Shown: positions 11,774 to 23,337 of the stretch, in pieces
How the letters are laid out: each line of letters starts with the position of its first letter
Position numbering within the stretch: position 1 is the first letter of the stretch
NCBI GenBank assembly: GCA_032622095.1
Contig: CP136068.1
Coordinates: forward strand, 9,963,729-10,027,728
Source of the DNA: Siphonodentalium dalli
Taxonomy: Eukaryota > Mollusca > Scaphopoda > Gadilida > Siphonodentaliidae
DNA length: 64,000 bases
Direction: 5' to 3'
Made by a program: the position numbers and the translations under genes
Notes under the pieces: generated by a model
Databases searched by the model: none
Told to the model about the DNA's origin: nothing
The model's input: only the letters and a program-made list of their open reading frames with translations

Positions 11774-11917
11774 GGGGTGTAACCGAATTGATTGTTCGCG
11801 AACGGAAGTCGTGGTGTTTATCTAGCCAGTTATCGGCACTTGAATAAACAATAACCTCATATCGGTGTTCGGTCACGATTACCGACCGTGCGCGAACAAT
11901 CAAGAACACAGACCCCT
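11774..11917. mobile_element. 144-bp MITE-like inverted-repeat element
   Basis: Left end GGGGTGTAAC...ATTGATTGTTCGCG (11774-11800) and right end CGCGAACAATCAAG...GACCCCT (11891-11917) are imperfect reverse complements over 27 bases. No coding capacity. Confidence 0.65.
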
Positions 11918-12663
11918 ATGCATGGCGTCAAGTTTGACCACGTGACCATATACCTTGACGTATGACGGTTAAACACGTGAACAAGATTGTCCACGTGTGA
12001 CAGGCTCAGATCTTATGACTATTCGCCGATGTTTCTGTATTGTACTTAAAGTAACCATTCGATGGAATAAATACACAATAGTTAACTGTTATGAGTAGCG
12101 GATAGTTTTCGTCATCGAGTGAGATGCGGAGAATTATTGTTTCGAGGCGCTAGCTGAGTGAATATAATGATGGCTCCTCACGAGAGGAGATAAACCGTAC
12201 AACACGCACAATTATACGAAATTACGCAAAACATGACGGCATGACGTAGCGCTGAGAGTATGATACCATAATGAGAGTGGCATAACTCGTTCGGTTTTCT
12301 GGGTAGGATACGAATGATATCTTCACATAAAAGGTTGACGAAAATTTAATAAGCTAGCTTATTGTCATTTATTATTTTATTCGCATATTTAAAACCATCT
12401 GTTGAATAGAGAATATAATAGAATGGCTGGTCCATGTAAATATAATCACATTGCATCGTCCACACAATAATCTTTTCTTACTGGCGATCTAAACCATTAT
12501 GCGGTTAATGTCAATGATACAAACTTATATTCGACTCACAACAAGTAATACAATACACAATGTTTATTTTGAAACATCTGTCAAGCAGTCAACAGAAATC
12601 GTGAAGCTGATTCTCGAGATCCTCATTGATAACAGATTGTTTCTTACTAAAAACCAATATATA
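11918..12663. other. intergenic, nothing recognised
   Basis: No supported gene or repeat. A 64-codon open frame at 12499 is without recognisable features. Confidence 0.4.
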
Positions 12664-13175
12664 TATTGGCTGCGGACACACGTATCACAGTAGCGATGGC
12701 ATAGTAGGTGTGACAATTAATTATGGTGCAATTTTGGTGACAATTGGTCGTCATATTCCTGTGCCATAGCGAGACATGTCGCCCGCCGCACATTCACTCA
12801 ATGAGTCTTTTCCAAGCTCTATCAGCGTCGAGATCGACATCTCAATGATTTATCAAACCGAATGTCTTGTCGCTGTTGATCGTTACTCAACACGCAATGT
12901 TATATTTTTAATGCTAACACAAGACAATTCTGGACGATCGGTCGTGCAATTGTATGTATCGTAGAGAATACAATGTGGCTGAACGTAATGAGTAGAGATC
13001 AACCTTGGTTAAACTCAATGGGTTAATTGGTCAGTCGACTCACTGTGCGAATATGCGGCGCGCGACACGACTCCCTATGGCATATAAATTATGTTGACCA
13101 ACTGTCACCAATCTCTACCATAATTAATTGTCACACCTACTATACCATCGCTACTGTGGTACGTGTGCCTATTGG
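12664..13175. mobile_element. MITE-like element with TIRs of about 130 bp
   Basis: Left arm 12672-12800 and right arm 13040-13168 are inverted repeats, sharing ACACGTAxCACAGTAGCGAT and GTAGGTGTGACAATTAATTA. TATTGG occurs at both outer edges (12664-12669 and 13170-13175) and may be the target-site duplication. About 0.5 kb; no transposase. Confidence 0.7.
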
Positions 13176-14823
13176 AATATGAACATCGTGTTTCTCTCAT
13201 ATTAAATTGATGAAACTCGTCTATAATTTTCCGTGTTTTCGACAAAGAGAAACTTGAAAGACTTACGCGAACAACATGTAATAAATAAATTCTAAGTTCA
13301 CACCCTCTTGGAGAACGCCATTCGCAATGTCATATGCTATGTTATCTGCTATATTGCTATATTATGTTGTGAACCATGCTTTATATTCGAATGTATATTT
13401 TTTTATTTAAAGGTATGCAGTTGTACGCATACATATGTGTCGAAGATGTATTCAGGGTTCATATATTGTCAATGGTATTTAACTTACGGAGATGTACACT
13501 ATATCCGCCGTAAGATATCATCCCTCTCTTTCGCGTACTTGTTGCAACACAAGCCAGTTTAATTGCATGAATTATATGCATACCATTCGTTTCTAACAAC
13601 ATTATGTTGAAAATTATGCATGCGTGTGGCTTGGTAAATGTTTTAATATTTGGAGTGACGGTCATACCTATTCGGAAATTAACGATACCTATCGATGATG
13701 TCTGGCATGTTTGTTGGCCTGCTCGAAAATATCAGACACTGACATGCAAGTCCGGCAAATTCGAATCCACATCTTGTTATTTGAGCGATAACTTTCACGA
13801 TACTAAAACATATTCTTTCGCGGTAATGGTTACGAGCAGTGCAAGTGGTGTTGCGTATTTTTCGGTAAAAATGTATATGAGTCGTTTATATGTATAATAT
13901 CATGAGGTCACATCTCCACTTATGGCGTTACTCATCCTTAGTACACATATGCATACAGACGTCCACACTACACTAATTTGTGTTTATTTGTTATTTTGAG
14001 CACATTCCAAGCAATTACATCACATTAAAGACTGCACACATGTATTATAAGCCAACCAAATGATTTACGTTCTAATTTTGAATAATTAAGTTACGGCCAA
14101 TTAATTGTTGCATAACATTTTAATGTGACGATCTCGACCAACCGCATATGCCGGTCTGCATGTGCAAATATGACAAATAATCTAATTTTCGCGAATTAAA
14201 CTCTAATTATTCGCAACATATACTCATCTACTGCGTTAAACAACCAAATGCGGAAGTGACATCACAAACTATAATGGAAGACACCATTTCTGCCAAACTG
14301 ATATTGCCAAGTTACCGGCGTAATTGCTTGCGCGGGTTAGTTTCAGACGCCTTATCTTCAACCGTGTGTAGATCTTGGCACAATCTGTACACAATAACAG
14401 AACACAGCATGCCAGAGAACAGCATGATTAATACACGTTATGCCAGAGTTTCCTTTCCCTTTAAGCTGACATGTATGAAATAATTACGAGGTTCGACTGA
14501 TTCAAACCCTGAATACATCTTTAACTGCTCACTCGCGCGGAATTACTAAAATTACAGTGACTGTCATGACTGTCGTGCTTTAATATTATTATGGGCAAAC
14601 CGTGATGCCATAGAACAATTTTGTTTTTGAATGGCAAAACTAATATCCAACAGTGATATCAGGCACACATATTGCACCAAATAATTGCACAAAAAAGTAA
14701 CATTTTAATTTCGGATCACAGTTCTTTGGAAAAATTAAATTTGTTCTAATTAGCTCTATTTGACTCGGGTCTCTTGACTTCAAACATATTTACCTCGACA
14801 ACAAAACTGACCATTTGGCAAAT
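13176..14823. other. intergenic, foldback relic at its left end
   Basis: 13186-13250 resembles one arm of the foldback at 24962-25080 (CGTGTTTCTCTCATAT, then ATGAAACTCGTC and GTTTTC). A 97-codon open frame at 13604-13897 has no domain I recognise. No other gene evidence. Confidence 0.4.
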
Positions 14824-15697
14824 ATACGGCGTTCAATCTGAAACGTCTGATCACTACGAGCAGTTTAGATCCGGCCGAATTATTGATAACAGTATTGATA
14901 CCAGTTCTGATAACCTTATACATGGGGGCTATATTCGACCCGGCCATGCAGTTTGACTATCAAAATGGTGGTCGCATCGACGAAGTCCTTAGCGCAAAAG
15001 TAAGGGAGTGTAACTGAGCGCTATACAGCACAGTACTGTTTGATAGCTGTTGTCATGTGAGTGAGCGGTTGGCAACGAAGGAATATTATGACGATGAATT
15101 TGTCAACATAATTGGATGTTGAATATATTTTAAATATAATTATATGAGTATAATTCTTTGAATTTTCAGAAAATGTGTGAGATATATGTACATGTAACCC
15201 TGTCTGTGCTATCAGGCGTAAATATCATGATTCTTAGTAAGAATAATTATTTTCATAGATGTGTTAGGTCCATCTGCGTGGTAAATTTTATTGACTTGTC
15301 ACATTTAACTTGATGCAAAGGGAGACCATTCCATTGAAGACGGTGGTGGCGTTTCCAATGCTATACTCCAAGAGTAATAGCATATCGTTTAACTCATTGA
15401 AATCAATTCAATCATGCTGGGAACTACACTTAATAAACATTGTTGCAACAACTAGCATCACACCAAACACAACCAAAACATTAAGATTATTGTGTATATG
15501 TAACCTGCTCACTCCGGGGTAATCAATATGCACATTCTACACGTGCAATTTACAATACGATACAATGCGGACTGCTTTACACGCAATTGCCAATACTGCA
15601 CGGGAAACGTGTTTTCTTATATGGCACACATGTTTGCTTGTGGGGACTGTTTGTGAAACATTGAATTGTATATATGCGTATACACAGTTCAATTATT
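14824..15697. repeat. direct duplication, copy 1 (partner at 16952-17921)
   Basis: Shares long near-identical blocks with 16952-17921, for example GACCATTCCATTGAAGACGG, ACTGCACGGGAAACGTG and GGCCGAATTATTGATAAC. Small insertions and deletions separate the copies. Offset is about 2.13-2.2 kb. No TG/CA ends or primer-binding site support calling the pair LTRs. Confidence 0.85.
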
Positions 15698-16043
15698 AAC
15701 AGATTGTAGCACTGAGCCCTTGTGGTTAGATTTGCAATAGTCTTGGCTATGCTTCGACACCACAAGTTGGTGTCGTTACTTACTGGTAAGGATGCTTCTA
15801 AGGGCAAAGAAATATGTATATGCAGTTTCCTCTCAAAATCAACTACATAATTAGATTTCCTGTTATTTGGAGCTGCCATAAATGAAAACACTTGTAGAGT
15901 ATTTCCCATATTAGAGGAGCGGTATTGACCAGAATTTTTTTTTTTTAATTTTTTCTTTTACACACGGAAAAATTATATATCATATGAAAGTAGAAGATGT
16001 AGGCTTCATGTTCCGCCCTGCTGTAAAATGTGAAAGTGGTGCC

Positions 16044-16057
16044 GTTGCCATGGAAAC
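16044..16057. promoter_or_regulatory. RFX X-box-like motif 1
   Basis: GTTGCCATGGAAAC matches the 14-bp RFX/DAF-19 X-box consensus RYYNYYATRRNRAC at every position. No adjacent gene is visible, so function is unproven. Confidence 0.5.
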
Positions 16058-16428
16058 AGAATGTAAACAATGTAGACACAGTTTGATATTAAACCATTTC
16101 CGCAAATGGTAAAAACTAATTTAAGCCCATTCTAGGACAGGAACAGACGTTGAAGATCATTTATTGATGATTTGTCCACTATAACTATGTTCCAACGATT
16201 CCAGTATTAAATAGGATGCACATATAGGTTATACGGGTCTTTATTGACATTTTGGGTTAAAAATGGTGATTTTTGCAAAATAATGCGATAATTTTGGAAT
16301 TGGAACATGTATTGAATACTACATTGGTTACAGTAATAATTTATGCATTATTATGATGGCATCATACGTGTACTTAAAATTAATTTGGATAAAACTGCCG
16401 AAAAGGCCCAATACCAAGAGAAATACCT

Positions 16429-16442
16429 GTTACCATGGAAAC
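16429..16442. promoter_or_regulatory. RFX X-box-like motif 2
   Basis: GTTACCATGGAAAC fits the same consensus. It lies 385 bases after motif 1. Confidence 0.5.
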
Positions 16443-16593
16443 GATTTTTATAAATACAAAAAATGCCGTTATTGGAAAGAAATGAAGACCTATTACCCTT
16501 GCGACACAATATAACTTTTTGAAATTTGTTTTTTATGACATGCACTTTTAAACCGGACTTCCGTGTTGGGTAATTGATGCGGTTTATTTAGCT

Positions 16594-16607
16594 GTTGCCA
16601 TGGAAAC
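16594..16607. promoter_or_regulatory. RFX X-box-like motif 3
   Basis: GTTGCCATGGAAAC, identical to motif 1. The three sites share little flanking sequence beyond a few bases, so they are not obviously a simple tandem repeat. Confidence 0.5.
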
Positions 16608-16951
16608 GGACCAAATATCGCCAAATAATGATGTTTTTTCCCCATAGAGCTGACATTTAAAGCATGTAATTTTATATGTTCTTCAGATAAATGCACTGGA
16701 AAAATAAAGTGAAATTGAAGAAATGTTAGTCATACATGCTCTAGTTTGATCCATATCTGATTTGAACGATGTGTGAATTTGTTGGTTTATTGCATTTGTT
16801 GGGTGCAAACATTTTGCATTTATTGAGTTATCCGCCGTTCATGTTCAACGTTTGTCTCAATGCTGATGACATTGACTATATATTTACAATGTGTGCTCCA
16901 CACTTTGTGTATTGCCCATCCAACCAACATATTAGTGACAGTTTGACTAAT

Positions 16952-17921
16952 ACACGGCGTTTAATCTGAAATGTCTGACCATTACGAGAAGTTTAGACCC
17001 GGCCGAATTATTGATAACCGTATCGATACCAGTTTTGATAACAGTATACATGAGGGTTATATTCGAGCCCACCATGCAGTTTGAATATCAAGATGTTGGT
17101 CGCATCGACGAACACTTTAGCGCAAAAGTAAGGGAGTGTAAATGAGCACTATGTAGTACATACATAAGACTGCAAAGCCTGAATAGTGTACACTATACAG
17201 CTACAATACAGTATACTGTTTGATAGTTGTTGTCACGTGAGTGAGCGGTTGGCAACGAAGGAATATTATGACGTTGAATTTGTCAACATAATTGGATGTT
17301 GAATATATTTTAAATATATTTGAGTATAATTCTTTGAATTTTCAGAAAATGTGTCAGATATGTGTACATGTACCCCTGTCTGTGCTATAAGGCGTAAATA
17401 TCATGATCCTTAGAAAGAATTATAATTTTCATGGATGTGTTAGGTCCATATGCGTGGTAAATTTTGTTGACATTTAACTTGACGCGAAGGGAGACCATTC
17501 CATTGAAGACGGTGGTGGTGTTTCCAATGGTATACTATAGACATAGCATATCGTTTAACTCATCAAAATCAATGCAATCATGCTGGGAACTACACTTAAT
17601 AAACATTGTTGCAATATCTAGCACCACACAACAAAACCAAAACATTAAGATTATTGTGTATATGTAACCTGCTCACTCCGGGGTAATCAATATTCACATT
17701 CTACACATGCAATTTACAATACGATACAATGCGGACTGCTTTACAAGCAATTGCCAATACTGCACGGGAAACGTGTTTTCTTATATGGCACACCTGTTTT
17801 CTTGTGGGGACTGTTGTGTTAACATCAGTTAACGTTCTCACACTACCAATATATTTGAACATGAACAGCAACTGATAGCGAAACAATGATTGTATATATG
17901 CATATATACAGTTCAATTATT
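16952..17921. repeat. direct duplication, copy 2 (partner at 14824-15697)
   Basis: Same order of blocks as copy 1, with extra segments near 17155-17215 and 17818-17880. About 970 bases against 874 in copy 1. Confidence 0.85.
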
Positions 17922-18166
17922 GCCAAATTGTCAACCCACATATTGGTGATCATATTCTGCTGCATTTATATGCTTGCTATTTGAGACACGGTGCAATACT
18001 TAACTGTATTATATACTTGCCCATGAATTATAAGGTTTTAGCAGTGAGATATAAGTGATTTCCCACTAGTGATATATCGATATCTCACTGGTGTTATTCC
18101 GCCGTATGGATCCTCATGTGTGTTGTCGGGTTATACTTCATAGTGAATGATTTCCTGCACACATCA

Positions 18167-18355
18167 TGTACTGACATTCATTGGGGCCATCGGCAAGTAA
18201 CGGAAGTTTATAATAAATACAAAATCTATACTTTTTGAGTGGTTTAAATATGGGACTATTATTTTGGGCGTAATGTGTCAGCTTGAAATTTCTTATGTAT
18301 TGACATTCATTGGGGGCCATAGGCAGGTAATTGAAGTATATAATAAACATAATAA
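18167..18355. repeat. 130-bp tandem repeat, about 1.5 copies
   Basis: TGTAxTGACATTCATTGGGG followed by GCCAT-GGCA-GTAA begins at 18167 and again at 18297, immediately outside the left end of the 5.1-kb TIR element. Confidence 0.7.
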
Positions 18356-18375
18356 CCTCACCTTTTCAGTGGATA

Positions 18376-18480
18376 TGGGTTAAATCTCATTCGTGATGAC
18401 AAAACATTTGAATTTCCACTCGTGGCTAAAGCCACTCGTGGAAATTCAATGTTTTGTCATCACTCATGAGATATAACCCA
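18376..18480. mobile_element. 105-bp foldback inserted in the left TIR
   Basis: Arms of about 50 bases (TGGGTTAAATCTCATTCGTG... and ...CACTCATGAGATATAACCCA) meet at a short centre around GGCTAAAGCC. The right TIR of the host element lacks it, so it inserted after the host element. Confidence 0.8.
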
Positions 18481-18482
18481 TT

Positions 18483-18541
18483 AGTCTAGTGGATCTGGCC
18501 AAATAAACCACCGGACCGTAAACAAATTGCAATACAAAAGT
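18483..18541. repeat. left TIR segment of the 5.1-kb element
   Basis: Reverse complement of 23338-23398 with mismatches; the best-kept part is CCGTAAACAAATTGCAATAC. Confidence 0.75.
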
Positions 18542-19023
18542 TTCTTTCGTTATAAGATGTGTATAGGTGTCACCAACAGTATCATAGAATGACCCATTGA
18601 TAGGAGTGGTGGATATGCCTCATTTTTGCAGGGGGGGGGTGAACAAATTTCTTCCGGCACGTATGCCGGGGTGGGTGGGTGGTCAAAGCCACCAACAAGC
18701 AATGTTTTCCGCAACTAAAACAAAAATTCCTGCTTGTTTTGTTAGTGTTTTGGCAATGAGTTGGGCTTCAAAACCACTTTGAATCAGTTTGAATGAGAGA
18801 AATAATGTAATTCTAACTGGTAAACTGACTGCAGGCAGTTATCGTGTTGTATTTTGTTGCAAATTTTGAAATCCAAGATGGCCGCTGGCAGCCATGTTTT
18901 TTTGGCCCAATGACCTCAAAATGACTCATTCCTATTTACATCCATGATAAATAGTATGCACAGAAATTCATATACAGCTGTTTACAGTGAATTTCCCCCC
19001 GAAAATCTCTGTTTTAGTGTTAA

Positions 19024-19120
19024 AAGGGGGGGGTGGGTGTCAAAAAATGGTCGGAAAAATTGCCGAAAAGGAAAAAAATTGGCGGAAGGGGGTGGGGGGG
19101 GGGGGGTGGGGGTGGTGAGT
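19024..19120. repeat. G-rich tract
   Basis: Runs of 8 to 13 consecutive G separated by T or TGG on the + strand at 19024-19035 and 19084-19115, with a further G9 near 18632. The tract could form G-quadruplexes. It lies inside the 5.1-kb element, between its left TIR and its gene. Confidence 0.8.
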
Positions 19121-19993
19121 ACAACAAATGATCGAAAGGGAAAAAATGCCATTCGTGCCTGAAATGTTTTTCCGACCCATGATTTTTGGGGATAAAATGC
19201 CGTTTTTTGTATAAAACTGGTGATTTCTGGAATTCCATCATACTCGCTAAAATAAATAATATACATTTATTATCTACCATTCATGAGATGGGTATTTGGA
19301 TCCATTATGGAATGCATGTATGATACGTTCATTGTAGTTGCAAAAATCGTCAATTTTTGGGATAAAATTCCCATTTTCGACGAAAAACTGGTGAAATCTG
19401 GTATTCCAACACATAAATCATGAATACATCTTAACAATGAACATTAGCTCGTTGTAATATGTGCAACGGCATTCTAATAACATATGTTAATGACCCAGTC
19501 ATCTTGGGCGTTGGACAAGCCTAACATTTGAAAGTTTTAGAGAGCGTTTCGTGATTGTGATAATGGATATAATGGTCCAGTTCCATTCGTCATTGGAAAT
19601 TTGGCATTGTAATTAGTGTAGTACATTTGCAGTAGTGATACACTATGATATGTGAAAATACCCATATTCATATGTGTTTGAGTAATTGTCGTTTTTGATT
19701 ATTGTCAATTTAGAGAGCGTTTAGTGATTACACAAATATCGCGTCTGATGGGTTAATTCTTGGATATATGTTGCAGAACATATTTACAATGTTAAATAAG
19801 CATCAGGCGTTGTGTGGAAATGTTTATAAATGCTGTATATAATCGTATATGACATACATATGGTATGGTATCAATTTAATTCCAACGGATAAAATGGGCG
19901 TGGCAGATACCGAAAATAATCAGATCTGGATATAATTTTATACCAATTACTGTGCACATATTTCTTTTATGCATACAAAAATACATGACTGAT

Positions 19994-20965
19994 CTACACA
20001 TCTTCATTTACATTTGTGTCCTCTTTGTAATTGGAACACACAGTTTCCTGACAATTGCCACAGGCTACCGTGCACATCAGGCCATTACGTTTGCAACTGC
20101 ACCTTGTTGTAGTACAACCCGTCGTGCAAGTACATCTGATTACTTTCGAGAGGCATTCTGGTGCAGGTGGGAGGTATGTAGCCACGTGAACAAACTTACC
20201 ATCATCGATTGTCCAACCCCAGTTGATCTCGTTTTCGACAGTATTCCCGATTCAAGTCTGTATCTGATGGTATACTCGTTTGCTGTGGTGCTTTGTAGAT
20301 GAATCTGTGGGCGGTAGCGTTTCGGGTTTGACAAAGACTTTGGCCGATGCCACTTTGGATATTAACATTTTATGCCGTAAATATGTCAAAGTATCAGTAG
20401 GTTTTCCTCCGAAAATAGCGATCATGGCAGCTCGACCAAACTGCTCCACGCCTGTTGGTGATATCGTTTCCGTGAATCTGTGCCCGATTTCTTGCAGGTC
20501 CTTTTCATTTACCATCTTTTTGAAAACTTTCGGCTTGCCAATACCGAAAATCCGAGATGTCGTGTCGCAGCCTGTGTATGCATGCAGAAACAATAAATTG
20601 TGAGACAGCTGATCTCCCAAGATTTCTCGAATATGTCGAACGTTGTATAGAGGTGGGTTTTTATGCTTCCGGTCGCTCCTGAATAATAGACCAGGTCCAG
20701 TGGCATCAGATTTGTAGATCAGAAGGATTAAAAGATCTGCATCTTCACCAATCAATGTTATACATACAGTCTTCGCTGATTCAACCGCAGTGTTTGCGAT
20801 CTCGACATCTGCATCACCTTTGCACTGTATAACTCGACATCCGATATCTTCTAACTTCTTTACAATCAATTTCAGAATGTTAACTTTGTTATCGGTGTTC
20901 TGGAGGAATGCATCCTTCTTTCCATGGAATATCATGTCATCGTCAAAATGCACAGGTGTACTCTG
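19994..20965 (-). pseudogene. C-terminal part: FEN/XPG-like acidic motifs and CXC domain
   Basis: One frame interrupted only by a TGA at 20252-20254, where TGG is likely ancestral. Above the stop: K-G-D-A-D-V-E, then L-I-G-E-D-A-D-L-L, then L-H-A-Y-T-G-C-D-T-T-S-x-I-F-G-I-G-K. Below it: P-P-A-P-E-C-L and a tesmin/TSO1-like CXC pattern C-x-C-x3-C-x4-C-x-C-x6-C-x3-C-x2-C-x4-C, closed by TAG at 19994. CXC domains bind zinc and often DNA, so a DNA-binding tail on a nuclease-like core is inferred. Confidence 0.75.
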
Positions 20966-20975
20966 ATTTCTTTGT

Positions 20976-21620
20976 TCATCTTATATGGGTAACATCTTTG
21001 GTGTTAGGGTGCTCGTATACATCAAATACAATGATAGCCTTTCCATATATTGCATTAACAAACTTCGAGTATGTCAACGCTATGTCATTGTAGGAAATGC
21101 CTTTTGTCCATGGCAATCGCATTAGAAGAGAACCCCCGTCTAACACGTATTGTTCGGTTTTTGGGTTGAGATTGTCCGAGTCAGACGGAGTGCCACTTGA
21201 TGAAGATGTCTTTGCAACATGCTCCGAGATTGCCTTACACAGTGGTGGTTTGTCTGCGTTACGCAAGATATTGTATGATTCGAATAACGATGGTGGGAAT
21301 GCGCATAGCTCGTGATCTAGGGATTTTTCTAGATTCAGTTTCGTATTTGTAGCAAGGACGAAAAGTCTCTGAAACAGAAGCGCCGGGTCTATCTTAATTC
21401 CATCAGCAACCTTAACTCCAATCGAACTGGTCAGTGTGGTCGCCTTTTCCTTTCGTTTCAGAGAGAACTCATATACATTTTGTGCCTCTAATGTTCGAAC
21501 TACTGACTCTCCGTGGAGAAACAACCGATGAACATTAACACCAGGCAGGGCAGTGACACCTGAGACGATGTTTCGCAAAACCATGTCCTCGGTGAATGGA
21601 GAATGCTTCCTGATGAATTA
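20976..21620 (-). pseudogene. middle part of the broken nuclease/CXC-family gene
   Basis: Open frame of 202 codons beginning at a methionine (21584). The same frame continues upstream to an in-frame TAA at 21618-21620, beyond which family-like sequence resumes. It contains I-D-P-A-L-L-F-Q-R, E-L-C-A-F-P-P-S-L-F and Y-V-L-D-G-G-S-L-L, and ends just before a one-base frame change at about 20965. Confidence 0.7.
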
Positions 21621-21729
21621 TTGAACCGTATTACTGTCAGTTTGATCCCGATTCATTCTGGCTACGGATATGTCCTTATGCTGGTCACTTGTTTCGGATT
21701 TAACTCCGGTGAATGTTTGCATTGCGAAG

Positions 21730-22777
21730 TTATATTCCGAACAAACAGGCATTGAGGAAAGCCAAACAGCGCGATCTGACTCTGCAACAACCACTACCTC
21801 GCGTAAGGCCCCCGACGTATTTAACGGACCTCATCAGGACTTGCTCAATTATGAGATCGGGAGCCAGTCCAGCCCACTTTCTTGCCGAACGTTTAACAAC
21901 ATTACCGCGCTCTTTAAACTGGGCATTAATTGTCGCATGTGTGGATTCAAGTTTGTTGAGATTCTGAAGATACAGATATGCCGATTTTAAATAGTTCTGG
22001 TGACCGGCAGAAGCAAAGATTGGGAGAACTTGTCGCATGGCCTCCTTGTGCATATCAAAGTAGTCATGCAGTCGGTCTGCTCGAATCAGCTTTCTCAAAA
22101 CAGATATAATTTCCTGATATTCAAACCACAATTCACATTCACCTTGTTTCAGAAACGCGTCCACGTCCACGTCCACGTCCATCATGAACTTGTTGTATGC
22201 GATCATTCCAACATCTAAGTCACCCGATTTTATATTATCATACATGTCCGATAAATTCGATAGTGATTCCACCATGGGTCGTGCTGGACATCCAAGAATA
22301 TTTTCGAACAATAACATTTTTAACCCCGAAGAAACGATTGAATGTCCGCGCATAGCTCTGGTGTATGCTTTTCCGATAGCATATGAGTCACTGCATTTTC
22401 GGCATAAATAGTTTCTAAGATTTCCCTCAAGCCAGACCCGTATTAACGTCCATCAAATTTCCAATGGCACCGATCACATTCATAGCTGTGTGGAATGCGC
22501 CAAGCAACAGAAATAGATCACTGAGTTCCGGGTAATTGTTAATTACTTGACTTGCTTTCCAAAACAGTGGTTGATCAAATGTGATTATGGTAGGTATTTC
22601 ATACTTCTGAGCTAAATTATGCAGAAGCACGAGTGTGGATAAGATGCACGACCAATCACTGGGGCTCATATCTATAATAGGTAGAAACACCACGGAAGAG
22701 ACAACATTTGCGTCATTCGGACCTATTCCATGTATAGTTTGCATGCATCCGCTCCAATTTGGACGTGCATTGATCAC
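21730..22777 (-). pseudogene. N-terminal part of the broken nuclease/CXC-family gene
   Basis: 22777-22440 and 22353-21730 are two open stretches in different frames. The 60-90 bases between them read through the third frame with family-like sequence (I-L-E-T-I-Y-A-E-N-A-V-T-H-M-L-S). No ATG is present at the upper end; the first codon there is GTG preceded by TGA, so this is not a true start. Confidence 0.7.
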
Positions 22778-22933
22778 TCACCAATTGACTGAGTAGGGCT
22801 TACATGGGTGTTTTATATTGTAGAAATGCTATAAGTCGGTTCCATATCGACTAGTGTCCCTATTTATCAGTGGAGACAGCGCACCCTAAATAGTTACCTG
22901 AACGAATGAGTACATTTAGTGATGTATTGTGAT

Positions 22934-23280
22934 TATGAAACGCTCTTTATATCACATATAGTATCGCAAAAATGGGCATGCTAATGATGATTTAACATTG
23001 ACATAGTATGTCAGTTGGGCTTTAATCGTTTACAACACTAATTGTGCAATAGTAATGGAATTAGACATGATACCCAATATCATTATCACTAAACGCTCTC
23101 AAAATTACACAATATCGTTGAGTCGTCGCAAAAATTGGCATGATAACAGTGATTTAACAATCACACAGTGTATCAGCTGGGTATTAATCAATTACAGCAC
23201 CAAATTTGCGATTAGTATTGAAACTAGACACGATACTCAATATCGTTATCATCAAACGCTCTCTAAATCATAAAAACCCT
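22934..23280. repeat. subterminal tandem repeats, about 160-bp unit
   Basis: AAACGCTCT-T occurs at about 22937, 23093 and 23259. Each is followed by related sequence (TATCGCAAAAATGGGCATG or GTCGCAAAAATTGGCATG, then GATTTAACA and a GTATTAATC-like segment). This gives about 2.2 units inside the right TIR of the 5.1-kb element. Confidence 0.75.
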
Positions 23281-23337
23281 AAACATAAACATAGAGATGG
23301 GTAATTTTCAGATGTCATATGTAAGACCTATTGCTAT

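Larger units (their letters stand above)
15698..16951. other. spacer between duplicated blocks, three X-box-like motifs
   Basis: No coding sequence recognised. A T-rich tract lies near 15934-15960. Three 14-bp X-box-like palindromic motifs occur inside (listed separately). Confidence 0.5.
19994..22777 (-). pseudogene. broken gene of an invertebrate multicopy family, FEN/XPG-like motifs plus CXC tail
   Basis: Reading from 22777 down, consecutive frames resemble one large protein type that is multicopy in molluscs, cnidarians and other invertebrates (recalled, not searched). Order: P-N-W-S-G, F-L-P-I-I-D-M-x-P-S-D and T-F-D-Q-P-L-F-W-K; F-H-T-x-M; S-A-G-H-x-x-Y-L-K-S-A and W-A-G-L-A-P-D-L-I-I-E-Q-V-L-M-R; D-P-A-L-L-F-Q-R; then D-A-D-V-E, G-E-D-A-D-L-L-I-L-L and T-G-C-D-T-T-S-R; finally a CXC cysteine cluster. 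The three acidic motifs occur in the order expected for FEN1/XPG nucleases, an inference. Breaks: frameshifts near 22440, 22380, 21750 and 20965, stops at 21618-21620 and 20252-20254, and a stop just above 22777, so the N-terminus is missing. Confidence 0.75.

Noticed and set aside
14824-17921. LTR retrotransposon
   Set aside because: Direct repeats exist but no TG...CA ends, primer-binding site, polypurine tract or gag/pol fragments were seen.
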